A stretch of 64,000 nucleotides of DNA from the NCBI GenBank assembly GCA_030760725.1, contig JASWHV010000008.1, forward strand, positions 54,163,671-54,227,670. The letters run 5' to 3'. How positions within the stretch are numbered: position 1 is the stretch's first letter; each line of letters opens with the position of its first letter. Origin of the DNA: Neostapfia colusana (Eukaryota > Streptophyta > Magnoliopsida > Poales > Poaceae). The position numbers and the translations under genes are program-made. Below are positions 1-11,357 of this stretch, piece by piece. The notes beneath the pieces are model-generated. The model searched no databases. It was not told the DNA's origin and was given only the letters and a program-made list of their open reading frames with translations.

Positions 1-1120
1 TGTTTGGCTTGAGAACATCCGGGCGAGTGATGACGGCCGGGTGTACGAACTGTATTGATACCGGGCTCGGTGTGCAGCCAAGTCTGACAATTGCTTGAGT
101 TTTTTGCAGGTAGTCTAACCACGAAACGGTAGACGTGTAGCATCCGTGTGCGAGAGACGCTTAGTGCCACTGAACTAACGAAGCCGGCTAAGTCCGGTAT
201 AGGTTTTTCTTTGTGAGGACGTAGTACCGACATGCTTTGGTGACGCATCGACGTCACACTCCATTAAATGAGCAACTTCATTATAAAACTTGAAAGTGTT
301 GACCCAAAGCATTAAAAACTTGATGTAACTCCTTCCCTTAATTAGGATATTCAAAGTTAATAAGTTTTCAACTTATAGGAGACTAAGGACAGAGTCCCCT
401 GTTTTCAGCTGATTGAAGGCTGAAGTTAATCAGAGGTTAGGGGTTGAGTTCTTTCGAGGTTGGGGTCATATGATACATTTATGGAAAGCTTTGGAAGAGC
501 TTTACAACTTTTCTGTTGAGGTCCAGAGGTGTTTCATCCCTTAACCAATCGAAAAATGCAGTAGAGTTGAAACTGTCCAGAAAACAGGGCAGAGCAAACG
601 CTCTCTGTAACTCTCTGTAAATTGAGCATAAGTTCCTGCATAAAAATCTAAAAATACAAAATGATGTAGTTCTGGAAATATTATGGGATTGGTTACAACT
701 TTGTAACAGAAAGTTCTGTCAGATTGGGAGCAGAATTAACTGGAATTTTTGGATCAAAGCAGTACCTAAAGCAGGAAGGTGCTGTCCAATTTACTCCAGA
801 AATTCTGTTAACTTTGGCATCTCATAACTTTTGAACCAGGACAGATCTTAGGCCAAGAAAATACTTTATGGAAAGCTATTGAAGTTGACTTTAACTTTGA
901 TGTTGACATCCAGAATTAGTTTTCCATTTAGCATGGCCTAAATCAGGTTGAAATGGAAACTGGTCAGGGCTGTCATGTTGGACAGCAGATCAGCAGTCAA
1001 ATTTGTTTAAATTTGAACTATGTTTCCAAGTTTTATGGGTTCAATGACATGTTCTATGTTATAACTCAATGGTTTACTGTCCAAATAAATATTTGACATT
1101 TCTCAAATATATTTTTACAG
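1..1120 (+). other. Element A untranslated leader
   Basis: No credible coding region. It is AT-rich from about 240 onward and is conserved, from about 615, with the leader of element E at the right edge of the window in reverse complement. It ends in a pyrimidine-rich stretch and TTTTTACAG directly against the ORF1 ATG at 1121, which resembles a plant 3' splice site, so part of the leader may be an intron. A short dyad (GTTAC, six bases, GTAAC) lies near 706-721 and is also present in E. Confidence 0.7.
1107..1120 (+). promoter_or_regulatory. Candidate 3' splice acceptor abutting ORF1 ATG (element A)
   Basis: The bases ATATTTTTACAG end exactly at the base before the ORF1 start codon. The same sequence precedes ORF1 in element E (reverse strand, 63494-63507). 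A T-rich tract followed by CAG fits a plant acceptor. No donor has been established. Confidence 0.45.
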
Positions 1121-2065
1121 ATGACAGCGGATAAACAGTTCAAGAATGGGTGGGTGGAATCTCACTGTTCTCGCCACAGCGGCTATCCGGAAGCATTGAG
1201 GCAGATGCTTCAATATTTCGGGTACAACCAGATGCCGCAGTACTTCGCCAAGGAAGAAGGCGAGGAGGGGAACAAGACGTGGACAATCCATGTCGAAGTT
1301 CCTGCAGGACCTATGCCACCCGGGTGGGCGCCGTTCACCGTCACGGTGAGAGGTAGACAACCCGAGGGAATGTGGCAAGTGGCAGCCCGTGACACTATGT
1401 CACGTTTCTGCCAGCTACACGTGAGAGCGATGGAGGGCACTCCATACGCGCTCGTTCCGGTGGAGGGACAGGCTCATCATGTGTGGGAAGGGAGGTACCG
1501 GGAGGCAGCCGATCCGGGTTGCCCAAGGTACAGCCCCGCGGAGGCAAGCCTTAGCCTCCAGATGAGGGCGGGAAATACCGTGATGGACAGCCAAGCTGTT
1601 TATACGGAGCATCTCGCCGCAAAGCTCAAGGAAAGCATCGGCCGCGGAGACCATTTCGAGAGTGCTCACAGCGCACTCCGCAATGTGCTCCTTCCGATGA
1701 TTAAGCGACTGAACGAACAGCATAATCAGTTGCATCGTCTGAAGAAGGCGAAGAAGAAGAGCCGTGTCGACATCGCGGCGTTGCAAGAACTGGTGCAGAC
1801 TCTAACCCAGCAGAATGAGTTCCTTACTCAAGAGCGGGATGACGCTATTGAGGAAGGGCAAGGCTGGGAAGAAGACTACAACCAAGCCATGGACAAGGTG
1901 CATGCATTGCCGGACCTCGTACCTCCGGTATTGGGCATACCGGTGGTCTTGGGTCTTCTGGCAATGGGAGAACCCGAGATGGGTGAAGAGGTTGTAGATC
2001 CGGAGCCACCAGCAGAGGTACCGGAGGAGGACGACCCGCAGGAGGTCGAGTTCTACTCCGAGTAG
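1121..2065 (+). CDS. ORF1: extra upstream coiled-coil protein of a G1 gypsy element (314 aa, open)
   Basis: The frame is open from ATG 1121 to TAG 2063-2065. The N-terminal half (about residues 1-130) is a globular-looking region with many Trp, Tyr and His residues. Residues ~165-265 are Lys/Glu/Gln-rich with a heptad-like run (LKKAKKKSRVDIAALQELV, then LTQQNEFLTQERDDAIEEG), so a coiled coil is likely. The C-terminal ~40 residues are Pro/Glu/Asp-rich and strongly acidic. There is no CCHC knuckle, protease or polymerase motif, so this is not gag. I do not recognise the family and assign no function. Extra ORFs upstream of gag are known in some plant gypsy lineages. The start is chosen because it sits against a splice-acceptor-like site and is the same in E. 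The frame here is unbroken, unlike gag-pol of the same element. Confidence 0.75.
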   Translation: MTADKQFKNGWVESHCSRHSGYPEALRQMLQYFGYNQMPQYFAKEEGEEGNKTWTIHVEVPAGPMPPGWAPFTVTVRGRQPEGMWQVAARDTMSRFCQLHVRAMEGTPYALVPVEGQAHHVWEGRYREAADPGCPRYSPAEASLSLQMRAGNTVMDSQAVYTEHLAAKLKESIGRGDHFESAHSALRNVLLPMIKRLNEQHNQLHRLKKAKKKSRVDIAALQELVQTLTQQNEFLTQERDDAIEEGQGWEEDYNQAMDKVHALPDLVPPVLGIPVVLGLLAMGEPEMGEEVVDPEPPAEVPEEDDPQEVEFYSE

Positions 2066-2339
2066 GGGGTTACCGTTGCCAAGTAGGGCAACCAGGATAG
2101 TGCAACCCAAACTTTTGTAACTGGTGACATGTCGTGTAGGCAGTAGCGTATGTATAGATCGTGACGACATGAGCACGACTTCTCGGAGACTCGAGAATAA
2201 TGTATCTTGTATAAAGTTCATGCTTTATCAATATATGTGGATGTTGTGCAAATTATTCATGCGTCACTTCAATATCTACTGTTGTATATGGAATTTTTAA
2301 GTATGACATGTGCTGATCGCTGCTGTTTTGAATTTCAGA
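2066..2339 (+). other. ORF1-gag intergenic spacer (element A)
   Basis: A 274 bp non-coding spacer is T-rich towards its 3' end and finishes in TTTTGAATTTCAG one base before the gag ATG at 2340. This is acceptor-like and is conserved in E (reverse strand, about 62277-62290). It could be an intron end or simply an untranslated spacer. Confidence 0.55.
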
Positions 2340-5300
2340 ATGACTCGTACTCGTGCCAACCCGGACGTTGGGGGTTCTAGTCAAGGGGGAGAAACCTCCC
2401 AACAGCCTCCCGAGGACTCCTCGGGACAGCAACAGCAGCAGCAACCACAGCAACAACCGCCACCGCCAATGGTTACTTTGGCGGATATTGTAGCAGCAAT
2501 GGCGGGTTCTCATCAGCAGCACACGGAGTTGCTGCAAACTCTTATTGCGAATACGTCTCGACCAGAGAGGCGTCAAGATCGTGAGAAGCGTCAACAGAGC
2601 TCCTACTCTGACTTCCTAGCGACTCATCCCCCGGTATTTTCAAGGGCGGATGAACCCCTCGATGCGGACAACTGGCTCCGCACGATGGAGATGAAATTCG
2701 GGATGCTCCATGTGAGTGAGCAGCGCAAGACTCAGTTCACGGTCCAGCAGCTCCAGGGATCCGCGAGCGCGTGGTGGGCAAACTTCTGTGCTTCACAGCC
2801 CACCGACCGAGTTATGACCTGGGCAGAGTTCCGGACGGCCTTCAGGGCCTATCACAGACAGCAGGGTCTGATGAAGAAGAAGACGCAGGAATTCTTACAC
2901 CTGCAGCAAGGGAGCCGGAACACGCTGGAATACTCCAGGGAATTCAACGATCTCGCGCTCTACGCGTCGTATCACGCCGATACTGACGAAAAGCGGCGGG
3001 ACCACTTCTACCAGGGGCTTAACCCGCTCCTGAAGGACAAGTTGGCGATGTTCAATCGTGGCAGCCTCAACGACATAATTGATGCTGCGATTGTTCAGGA
3101 GGACTCCGGTATGGCGTTAGCGGCGGCGGAGAGAAAGCGAAGCGTGCCGCAAAGCAGTGGAGAAGGAGGCGGTCCTTCTCAGAAATTTCGGATGGTGAAT
3201 CGCCCACCATCAGGTCTACGCTGGCAGCCACCACAGAGGTCGATGCCATTCCGCAGTCGGCCGTATTCTTCACCGGCATTCAGGCCGGCACTGCCAGTAC
3301 CACCTCTGCAACAACAACAGCAGCAGCGGGCGATGCCGCGTGCGTATGCACCTCAGCAGCGCATGCCAGGCTTTCATCCCCCAAGCACCGGACAAGCAGC
3401 GGTCACATGCTACAAATGTGGTCGTCCAGGACACTTCGCCAGCAGTTGTCCGGAAAGACAAGGCGGCGGAGTTGCACCACAGCTTCCGGGGAGGATTCAG
3501 CCCCGGAACCCCACTAATGCGCGGCGGGCAAACCCTAAGCCCGGCACCGTCCACCAACTTGCCATAGAGGACGTGCCGGAGGGTGAGCCAATCCTTGTGG
3601 GTATGTTCCAACTCCACCAGCATCCCTCTATAGTGTTGTTTGATTCAGGCGCCACGCACAATTTTATTAGTCAAGCTTTCATTGCTAAACACAGCTTGCA
3701 AATACTACCCACCGATAGTCCATATTTGATTTGTTCACCGGGTGGGAAGATTTCAGCAAACGTAATGGTTTCCAAAGCACCATTATGCTTAGCGGGTAGA
3801 GTGTACCCTACGTCTCTCATAATCTTAGAGGGACAGAAGGTCGATGTCATCCTAGGGATGTCGTGGTTAACCCGCCACGGCGCTGTTTTAGACACCGTCC
3901 TCCGAATCGTGCACTTGAACTCAGAAGTGCATGGATCTCATTCTTTATTTCTGGACAGTCCAGAAATAAAACTTCCAAGTATCTATCAATCCATGACTAT
4001 CAGATTGGAAGATATTCCTAGTGGTCCGAGAGTTCCCTGACGTGTTCCCGGATGATTTACCGGGGATCGCCCGATAGAGAGGTGGAGTTCAAGATTGAAC
4101 TTGCACCGGGAACCATGCCAATATCCCGAAGGCCGTACAAGATGGCGCCCAAGGAGTTGGCTGAACTGAAGACCCAGCTAACGGACCTGCTGGAGAAGGG
4201 TTTTATTAAGCCAAGCTCCTCGCCATGGGGCTGTTCGGCATTATTTGTAAAGAAAAAGGATGATATGTTGCGGATTTGCGTAGACTATCATCCATTAAAT
4301 GCCGTAACCATCAAGAACAAGTACCCGTTGCCACGGGTCGACATGTTCTTTGATCAGTTGGTCGAAGCAAAGATCTTTTCCATGATGGATTTAAGATCCG
4401 GGTACCATCAGATTAAGATACGGGCTGAGGATATTCCGAAGACGGCTTTCTCGACGAGGTACGGACGTTATGAGTACCTAGTCATGTCCTTCGGCCTCAC
4501 CAACGCTCCAGCTCACTTCATGTATCTAATGAACTCGGTATTCATGCCGGAGATGGACATGATTGTCGTGGTCTTCATCGACGGCATACTGGTATATTCC
4601 AAGTCAGAGGAAGATCACAAGAAGCATCTGCGTATAGTCTTGCAACGGTTGCGGGATCACAACCTATACGCGAAATTCAGCAAATGCGAATTATGGATAT
4701 CACAAGTGCCTTTTCTTGGGCATATCATCTCAGCGGAGGGTATCGCTGTAGACCCGAGCAAGGTCACTCAAGTGCTGAATTGGAAATCCCCAAGAACTGT
4801 TCACGAGGTACGGAGTTTCCTCGGACTCGCAGGGTATTACCGGAGGTTCATCCCGAACTTCTCAAAGATTTCCAATCCTATGACGGAGCTGCTGAAGAAG
4901 GCTACCATATATGTTTGGAGTCCAGCATGTGAAGCCGCCTTCAAGGCTTTAGTCAAGCACTTAACATCAGCACCGGTTTTGGCGCAGCCAGACACAACAA
5001 AACCGTTCGATGTGTACTGCGATGCATCCGGCATTGGGCTCGGAATTGTGTGCTGATGCAAGGCCGAAGAGTGGTCGCGTATGGGTCCTGGCAGCTTAGA
5101 AACCATGAGCAGAATTATCCAACTCATGACTTGGAGCTCGCTGCCGTGGTACTTGCACTGAAAATGTGGAGGCACTACCTACTCGGTAACCTCGTACATT
5201 TATATACCGACCACAAGAGCCTCAAGTACATATTCACTCAGAAGAAGCTGAACATGAGGCAGCGAAGATGGTTGGAACTGATAAAGGATTACGAAATAGA

Positions 5301-6953
5301 GATCCATTATCACCCCGGCAAGGCAAACGTAGCGGCAGATGCGCTGAGTCGCAAGTCACACGTCAACAATCTGACCATCACACCGTTGAAAGAGAGCGAA
5401 CCACCCCTGCATGTGATTCCACATGGAGCTCTCTACAACTTAGCTTTGATCCCCACTATCCGTGAAGAGATAGAGGCAGCCCCGAAGAATGACAAGGGCA
5501 TGTAACATTTGCGGAGACGTGTAGACAGTGGGGAACTGAAATGTTTCCGGAAGGACGGAGACGGCGTCCTATGGTTCAAGGACCGGATCGTCGTACCCCC
5601 TAACCCGGAGTTACGGAAGAAAATCTTTGATGAGGCTCACTTATCAAAGTTTTCTATTCACCCCGGCAGAAACAAAATGTATCAAGAACTCAGAAGCAAG
5701 TTTTGGTGGACACGAATGGAGTGGGAAATCACAAAGTACGTGTCTGAGTGCGATACATGTCGAAGGGTGAAGGCAGATCTATGCGGAAACCGGGACTGCT
5801 ACACCCACTGGGCGTTCCTGCCTGGAAGTGGGAAGATGTGAGCATGGACTTCATCGTCGGTTTACCCACCACTTTTCAGAAACATGATTCTGTGTGGGTA
5901 ATCGTCGACCAGGTCACTAAAGTTTCCCATTTCATCCCGGTCAACACCAACTACAACGCCAAGAAGTACGCTGAACTGTACATCTCACAGATCCTATGCT
6001 TGTACGGCGTACCCCGTACCATCATATCGGATCGGGGCACTTTATTTGTGCTCCGTTTTTGGGAGCAGCTGCACGCTGCATTGGGGACGAAGCTGATCCA
6101 TAGTTCAGCATACCACCCGCAAACGGATGGGCAAACCGAGCGGGTAAATCAGATTCTAGAAGACATGCTACGAGCTTGCGCTATCAACCACGGCAAGAAT
6201 TGGGATGATCACTTGCCGTTAGCCGAGTTCTCGTACAACAATGGGTACCAAGCCAGCATCAAGATGGCGCCTTATGAGGCGCTATATGGAAGAAAATGTC
6301 GCACACCATTGAATTGGTGAGAGTCTGGCGAAAGGGTTACCTTCAGGATTGACCTTGTCAACAACGTGGAGGAAAAGGTTCGGCTGATTCAAACGAACCT
6401 AAAAGCTGCCCAATCCCGACAGAAACATTATGCGGACCGGAGAAGACGCCCATTACAATTTGAAGTCAGGGATCACGTATACCTACGTGTGTCTCCGATG
6501 AAGGGCGTAAACAGATTTGGGGTGAGAGGAAAGTTGGCACCCCGATTCATCGGTCCATTCCAAATTACCGGAAGATGTGGATCAGTAGCATACCGGCTGA
6601 AATTACCAGAAGCACTTTCCGGTGTGCACAACGTATTTCACGTTTCCCAGCTGAGGAAGTGTCTCAAGCTATCAACTACCATTCAGCTGGAGGATATTGA
6701 AGAACTGCAACCGGATCTCACATATCGGGGGGAACCGGTTCAGATTGTAGATGAAAAGGCCCGTACCACATGCAACCGTACGTTGTGTTTCTACAAAGTT
6801 CTGTGGAGTAATCACTCCATGGATGAAGCGACATGGGAGAGCGAAGGATTTCTTCGCGCTAACTACCCCGACTTTTCACGTCGCATATCCGGTAATTTTC
6901 TACCGTCCTCTCTCTCATTTTCACCTTATAATCTCAGGACGAGATTCTTTTAA
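2340..6953 (+). pseudogene. gag-pol polyprotein of element A, broken
   Basis: Encodes capsid/nucleocapsid and the replication enzymes of the retrotransposon. I choose ATG 2340 (MTRTRANPDVGG), the conserved start after the acceptor-like site, rather than the in-frame ATG at 2310. In order: Gln-rich linker; gag core (WLRTMEMKFGM, about 2673); CCHC knuckle CYKCGRPGHFASSC at 3408-3449; protease LFDSGATHNF near 3640; RT about 4180-4700; RNase H (CDASGIGLG, near 5018; TDHKSLKYIF); integrase with HHCC finger (5641-5760), MDFIVGLP, SDRGTLF and YHPQTDGQTER (about 6109-6141); chromodomain-like end (about 6800). Compared with E, breaks are an extra base near 4019, two bases missing near 4068, two extra near 5045, stop TAA 5503-5505, one base missing near 5779 and stop TGA 6318-6320. 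The RT active site reads FIDG (4573-4584) where E has FIDD. Not functional. Confidence 0.93.
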
Positions 6954-6963
6954 GGGGGAGGAA
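6951..6963 (+). other. Polypurine tract of element A
   Basis: The sequence TAAGGGGGAGGAA lies directly before the LTR start TGTAAAGG. It overlaps the gag-pol stop codon. This is the expected plus-strand primer site for reverse transcription. Confidence 0.85.
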
Positions 6964-9900
6964 TGTAAAGGCCTCAGTTTTTGACACATGTTTAAAGTGT
7001 TCATCACCACACAACACACCTCATTTGAAGAAAGTTGATGAACACAATTGAAGAGCAAGTAACCATTATCAACATGCTCATTAGAGAATAAACTCACAAA
7101 ATGCAAAAGTGGTATTTCCCACATGCATCATCTAGGGGCTGAGCATAGGAAACTCCTACACCTTGCTAGGGATGTCCATGCCAAGTTTCACCCAAATTCA
7201 AAACCTTTTTGATGTACTTCTGGGTATAGCTAGAAAGAGGGTGGTTTGAACTCAAATTCAAACTGTTTTTACCCCATGAATTCAAAAGTGGGAAACATAT
7301 TCATACTCAGCACATTTTTGTGAGCTCACACACCAATTTTCACTCCATTTGGAGTTGAGCTTGACATGAGCTAAGTATAGAAAATTCAAACATTATTTGA
7401 ATTTCAAACTACATGTGTGCTGAAATTTAGTCAAACCAAATCCAGTTTGAATTCTAACCAATTCAAATGGCTCAGGGGTGAATAATTCAAATCACCATGG
7501 GTATTTCAGGGCTTACTGTTTACAACAGTGATGTGGAGTTAAGTTCAGGGGTTAAAAATGAAAGTGGGACCCACATGTCAGCCACTGAAGTGAATCCACC
7601 GACTGAAACTCCCTCACTCGGGTCTTCAGGCTTCAGCTGCGATCGCCACCGAGGGAGGCCGCCACGCCAGCAGCAGCTTGGCCACGTGCGGGCACAAGTC
7701 AGTTTGGGGCCTTCTTAAGGCACCCCCCTCCTCGTCCAAAGCCCCCTCGCAATTTTCTCCTTGCAAGAACACAGAGCCGGGAATTTTCCTCCACCGCTCG
7801 GAACCGATCGGAGAGCCCCGATCACAGCCACCCCGCTTCCTCCAGAGCTACGGCAAGGTACTAGGAACCTTCCTCCTTCTTCCCCGTCGCTAGAACTCGG
7901 CTGAAACCGGTTGATCTCAGCTATACCGAGAGCTCCATTCAGTAACCTAAAGCCGCCGCACTTCGGGCTCCCGTGGACAGCCCAACCGGGAGGTTGTCAC
8001 GCCCGAACTAAGTCGTACCTGGACGCGTTGGTGACCGGTGCTGCTCACCCCCGAGCCACAGCCTGAGTGCTTGATCGCCGGCAGTGAATTTCCAGTTTTC
8101 CCCTTTCTCGGTACAGACTGACCTTCGGGTGCGGTTCTGGCAAATTCACACTCTAGGAACAGTTAGAGAGTCTCAATCCGCTCCTACACAGACTAGACCT
8201 GGTAGCGCACAAGTTGCCTTCACAACCTTTAGCCGGAGAACCCCTGTACACGGCATATTTCGAAGATTGCCAACGGCGGATCATGCGGGAAGCATCGGGC
8301 GCACGGTGAGGGCCTACGTCGGGCCTCCCCCAAGCTGCTTCAAGCTCATGTCGACCTTCCCGAAGGTCCACTGATGCTCCCCGACCAGTTGCTCGAGTGA
8401 TTGAGGTGCTAGGGAGGTCGGCTGACACGACCGAAGTTCTCCCGAGGCCGCCGCTCATCGCCAACCAGGTGCCGTCCATTTTCATGACAAACTGAGCCCG
8501 GAATCATGTTCCCTGAATGAAAGTAGGCAGGGGCGGCCAGAATCATAAAGTTTGGAGCCCCACAGAGGCTGCCGGCGAGCTCTCCGGCAAGGTATCGCGG
8601 CGGCAGAGCGCGGGCGGCGAGAGGTAGAGGAAGGAGTGGGTCCCGTCAGTCAGCGGCTCGGATTTTAAATCGGGATCAGTCTGTGGCTCAGATCTGGTGT
8701 GCTGGCGCGTAAAAACCCTGTAGACCCCGGTGTGTCGCTGCTCCAGCGTCCAACACGTGTCCACGTGGACCCACCGGCAGATTTGAACTTTTCCCCGATT
8801 TTCAGAATTCATTCAAACTTCAAATCCTCATAACTTTGGCTAGGAAGCTCCAAATCGAGTGAACCAAATTTTGATGGATTCAGCTCTATGAGTAATTTCA
8901 AGCAAATCAAGTTTCACTTCATGAAAATCCTTATTTCTCCAGAATTAATTCCTCAAAATTTAAACTGTTGGGAATTTTAACTGGAGAATCCTTTGGGGGG
9001 AAATTCTGAAATTTTGCTGGAATGTTAACCAAAATATCCCTGAACTACCATAAAAATTTCAGATCCATTTGAGCTCAATTGGTCCACCGAATGGTGTGAT
9101 TAATGAAACTGTTCCAGAGAAAATAGAAAATGTCCAGAAACATTTTCAGAATTTCTCTGAAATTGTTTAGCTCATATATTTAGCTAGGAACCTTCAAATT
9201 AAGTGATACCAACTCCATAAGAACCCTCTGAAAATCTAGTTTTCAGAAAGTCATGGTTTACTCCATGAAAGTTCCTAGAAAACCCTAAGAGCTCCAATTA
9301 AGGTCAAGTACATAATTAGTTGTGGAGGGCCCAATGAGCTTTGCTGCAACTAAAACTTGGCCAAGTCTCTATTTAGGTTGTAACCAAGCAACGGTAAAAA
9401 TTTTAGAGTCATTGGGTCTGTCTAGTAAGACTTATAAACTTCACAAGTTTCAATTCAATTCAAATGCATTTAAATTAATACATATACTTGTATATCATGT
9501 AGTCGCTAAGGTCGAGGAGGAACCCGTAAGTCCTAAACTTCGTTACTCCGAAAGAGCAGCTAGCCTACGACCAAGAGCAGCAAGGCAAGCTCCGGTTTGC
9601 ATTAACCTTTTTACAAATTTCTATTGTTTTGAGAACTTACTCGAGTACCATTAATTCTTGCAATAGAGTCTTGTGTGAAAACCCAAATGCATAGCCAAGA
9701 AAAACCATGGCTTGGGATTAGGATCGAAAACCCCGTTAGCTAATGCAATGCTAAGATAGTGTAGGATTTGGTACAAGTCGAGTAGTTGGAACTACTCGCG
9801 AGCATAGGCTAAAGGCAATCGACTCGGGTAGAGATAGCACATGATACACATGGCAAGAAAAGTGAGACCGAGCGGAGAGTAAGGGCAGCAGGACTTTGGG

Positions 9901-10650
9901 GCCTGTGTGCTATAGCTCCGCTTGTGTCAATTGAGGACCGAGCCGTGTGCGGGCCTGTTGAACAAGCTAGAACAGTACCGAAGAAAGAACAGGCTAGTTA
10001 CATGTTAAAATGTTGCTGATTGAAAGATGAACTTTGATTGTTAATGAGTTGTTGTAGTTTAGAGCTAACTAAAGTTCTTTTCAACTTTGGGCAAAGTACA
10101 TGAGAGAAATGCGTTTCTTGTTTGATTGCGGCTCTCTCATGTGCCTTAGCGTAAGGTTCTCCACAACCTGCTGCTCAAACTTGAAAGTAAGGTTCCACTA
10201 ATTACGCGAGTCCTTGCAACTTGGTTTATCTCATGTACCTATCACCCCTCATGTAGAAGTTCCATGTTTAGGGGAGAGACGGGTCAGTCTTGCTGAGCCT
10301 TCGTGCTCACTACTTGTGTTTGAAGCTTTTGCAGGGTTCTATGAGGAAGGGACTCCGGAGGAGGAGACGGACCCCAGGAGGGGAACCCCGTCGAGTGGGA
10401 GTCGTGCACGCCGCCGTGTTAGTGTGTGTGTGTGCTAGAGGGGACACGTTCACAGGCTTAAGGTGAGCTCAATGCTTAGTCTACGCCCGTGAGTGTGGAC
10501 TGGACTATTTTGTTGTAAAAATATTCATAAACCTCTTTATGTAATAAAAATTTGCTTCCGCTTTGTACCTTTGATGTGTGTTATTCGGTGCTGTGCAACG
10601 CAGCACCCCTCAGCGTGATCCTGGCTCGACAAGACCGTGGGGTCGTGTCA
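6964..10650 (+). repeat. 3' LTR of element A (family G1, 3687 bp)
   Basis: The boundaries are TGTAAAGGCC... at 6964 and ...GTCGTGTCA at 10650. They match the ends of the E LTR in reverse complement, apart from E ending in TTA. The LTR holds no convincing gene; small open frames between 7497 and 10438 are chance. A possible polyadenylation signal AATAAA is near 10543. Compared with the E LTR it lacks about 343 bp at around 9984. This explains the 3.7 kb of gene-free sequence. Confidence 0.92.
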
Positions 10651-11357
10651 GTCGTCCTCGGAGCTCACCTCCGAGGAGAAGGCACTACTGGACACGTGTT
10701 GTCCTTGGAGCTCACCTCCGAGGAGAAGAGAAGTCCGACACGGTTGGACACGTGTCGACCTCGGAGCTTGTCTCTGAAAAGAATGGAAGTCCAGCGCTGC
10801 TAGGACACGTGGCACTCTCGGAGCCCACCTCCAAAGAGAGGGGAGGTCCGGCACTGACACGTGGTGTACGTGGAGCTCGTCTCTAGAGAGAGGGGAGGTC
10901 CCGACCAACCAGACACGTGGCGCACACGGAGCTCACCTCTGAGAGAGAGGGAGGTCCCGCCTGCTAGACACGCGGCGCACCCGGAGCTCGCCCCTGAGGA
11001 AAAAGGGAGGCCAGGCCCCCGCTGGACACGTGGAGCCTCCGGAGCTTATCCCTGCAGAAGGACGAGATCCTTAAGCGGTTTTCCCCTGTACGCGAGTACC
11101 CGGTACTGAGGAAACCGACACGATTTCTTCCACGATTGATACCGCACCAAATCAATTAGAGATAAGTTGTTAAGATCCAAAACAAAATGAATAAGACTCT
11201 CATTTGAAATCAAATCAGAGTAGGACTCTTCTTTTTATGGTTATAAGTAGAACCCGAAACACCCCTCGGCCGTAACATCTTCCCAAGCCGACAACTTAGA
11301 GGCCCTAGCCCCCAACCCGCCGAGCTAACCCCTTCGCCGTAGTTCAACCACCAGTGA
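10651..11357 (+). repeat. Element X 5' LTR, left fragment (U3 with G-box array and TATA)
   Basis: This part of a G2 LTR begins inside the tandem array of ACACGTG-containing units (about 10690-11030), passes a TATA-like box TATAAGTA at about 11242-11249, and stops where element B is inserted. The last five bases, AGTGA (11353-11357), pair with GGTGA at 22863-22867 as a one-mismatch target duplication. The missing upstream part was separated by the insertion of A. Confidence 0.85.

Larger units (their letters stand above)
1..10650 (+). mobile_element. Element A: Ty3/gypsy (chromovirus-like) LTR retrotransposon, family G1, 5' end off-window
   Basis: This stretch reads leader, ORF1, gag-pol, polypurine tract, 3' LTR. 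The pol order (protease, RT, RNase H, integrase) is Ty3/gypsy. The integrase C-terminus ends in a chromodomain-like segment (VLWSNHSMDEATWE), which points to the chromoviruses; a Tekay/Del-like placement is an inference from that and the long LTR. The 5' LTR and primer binding site lie left of the window. The element ends at 10650 (...GTCGTGTCA) and abuts a fragment of a G2 LTR, so A sits inside element X. The five bases after it (10651-10655, GTCGT) are the expected target duplication, but the partner is off-window. Element E is a second copy in the opposite orientation. Confidence 0.93.

Noticed and set aside
2430..2470. CAG/CAA microsatellite as a separate repeat feature
   Set aside because: It is the Gln-rich linker of gag, shared by E, and needs no separate call.
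6751..6984. 77-codon frame overlapping the end of A's pol
   Set aside because: It is an alternative frame of the chromodomain-like region; the real frame ends at 6953.
7497..8812. Small open frames in the G1 LTR
   Set aside because: Not conserved as frames between A and E; no domains; LTR sequence.
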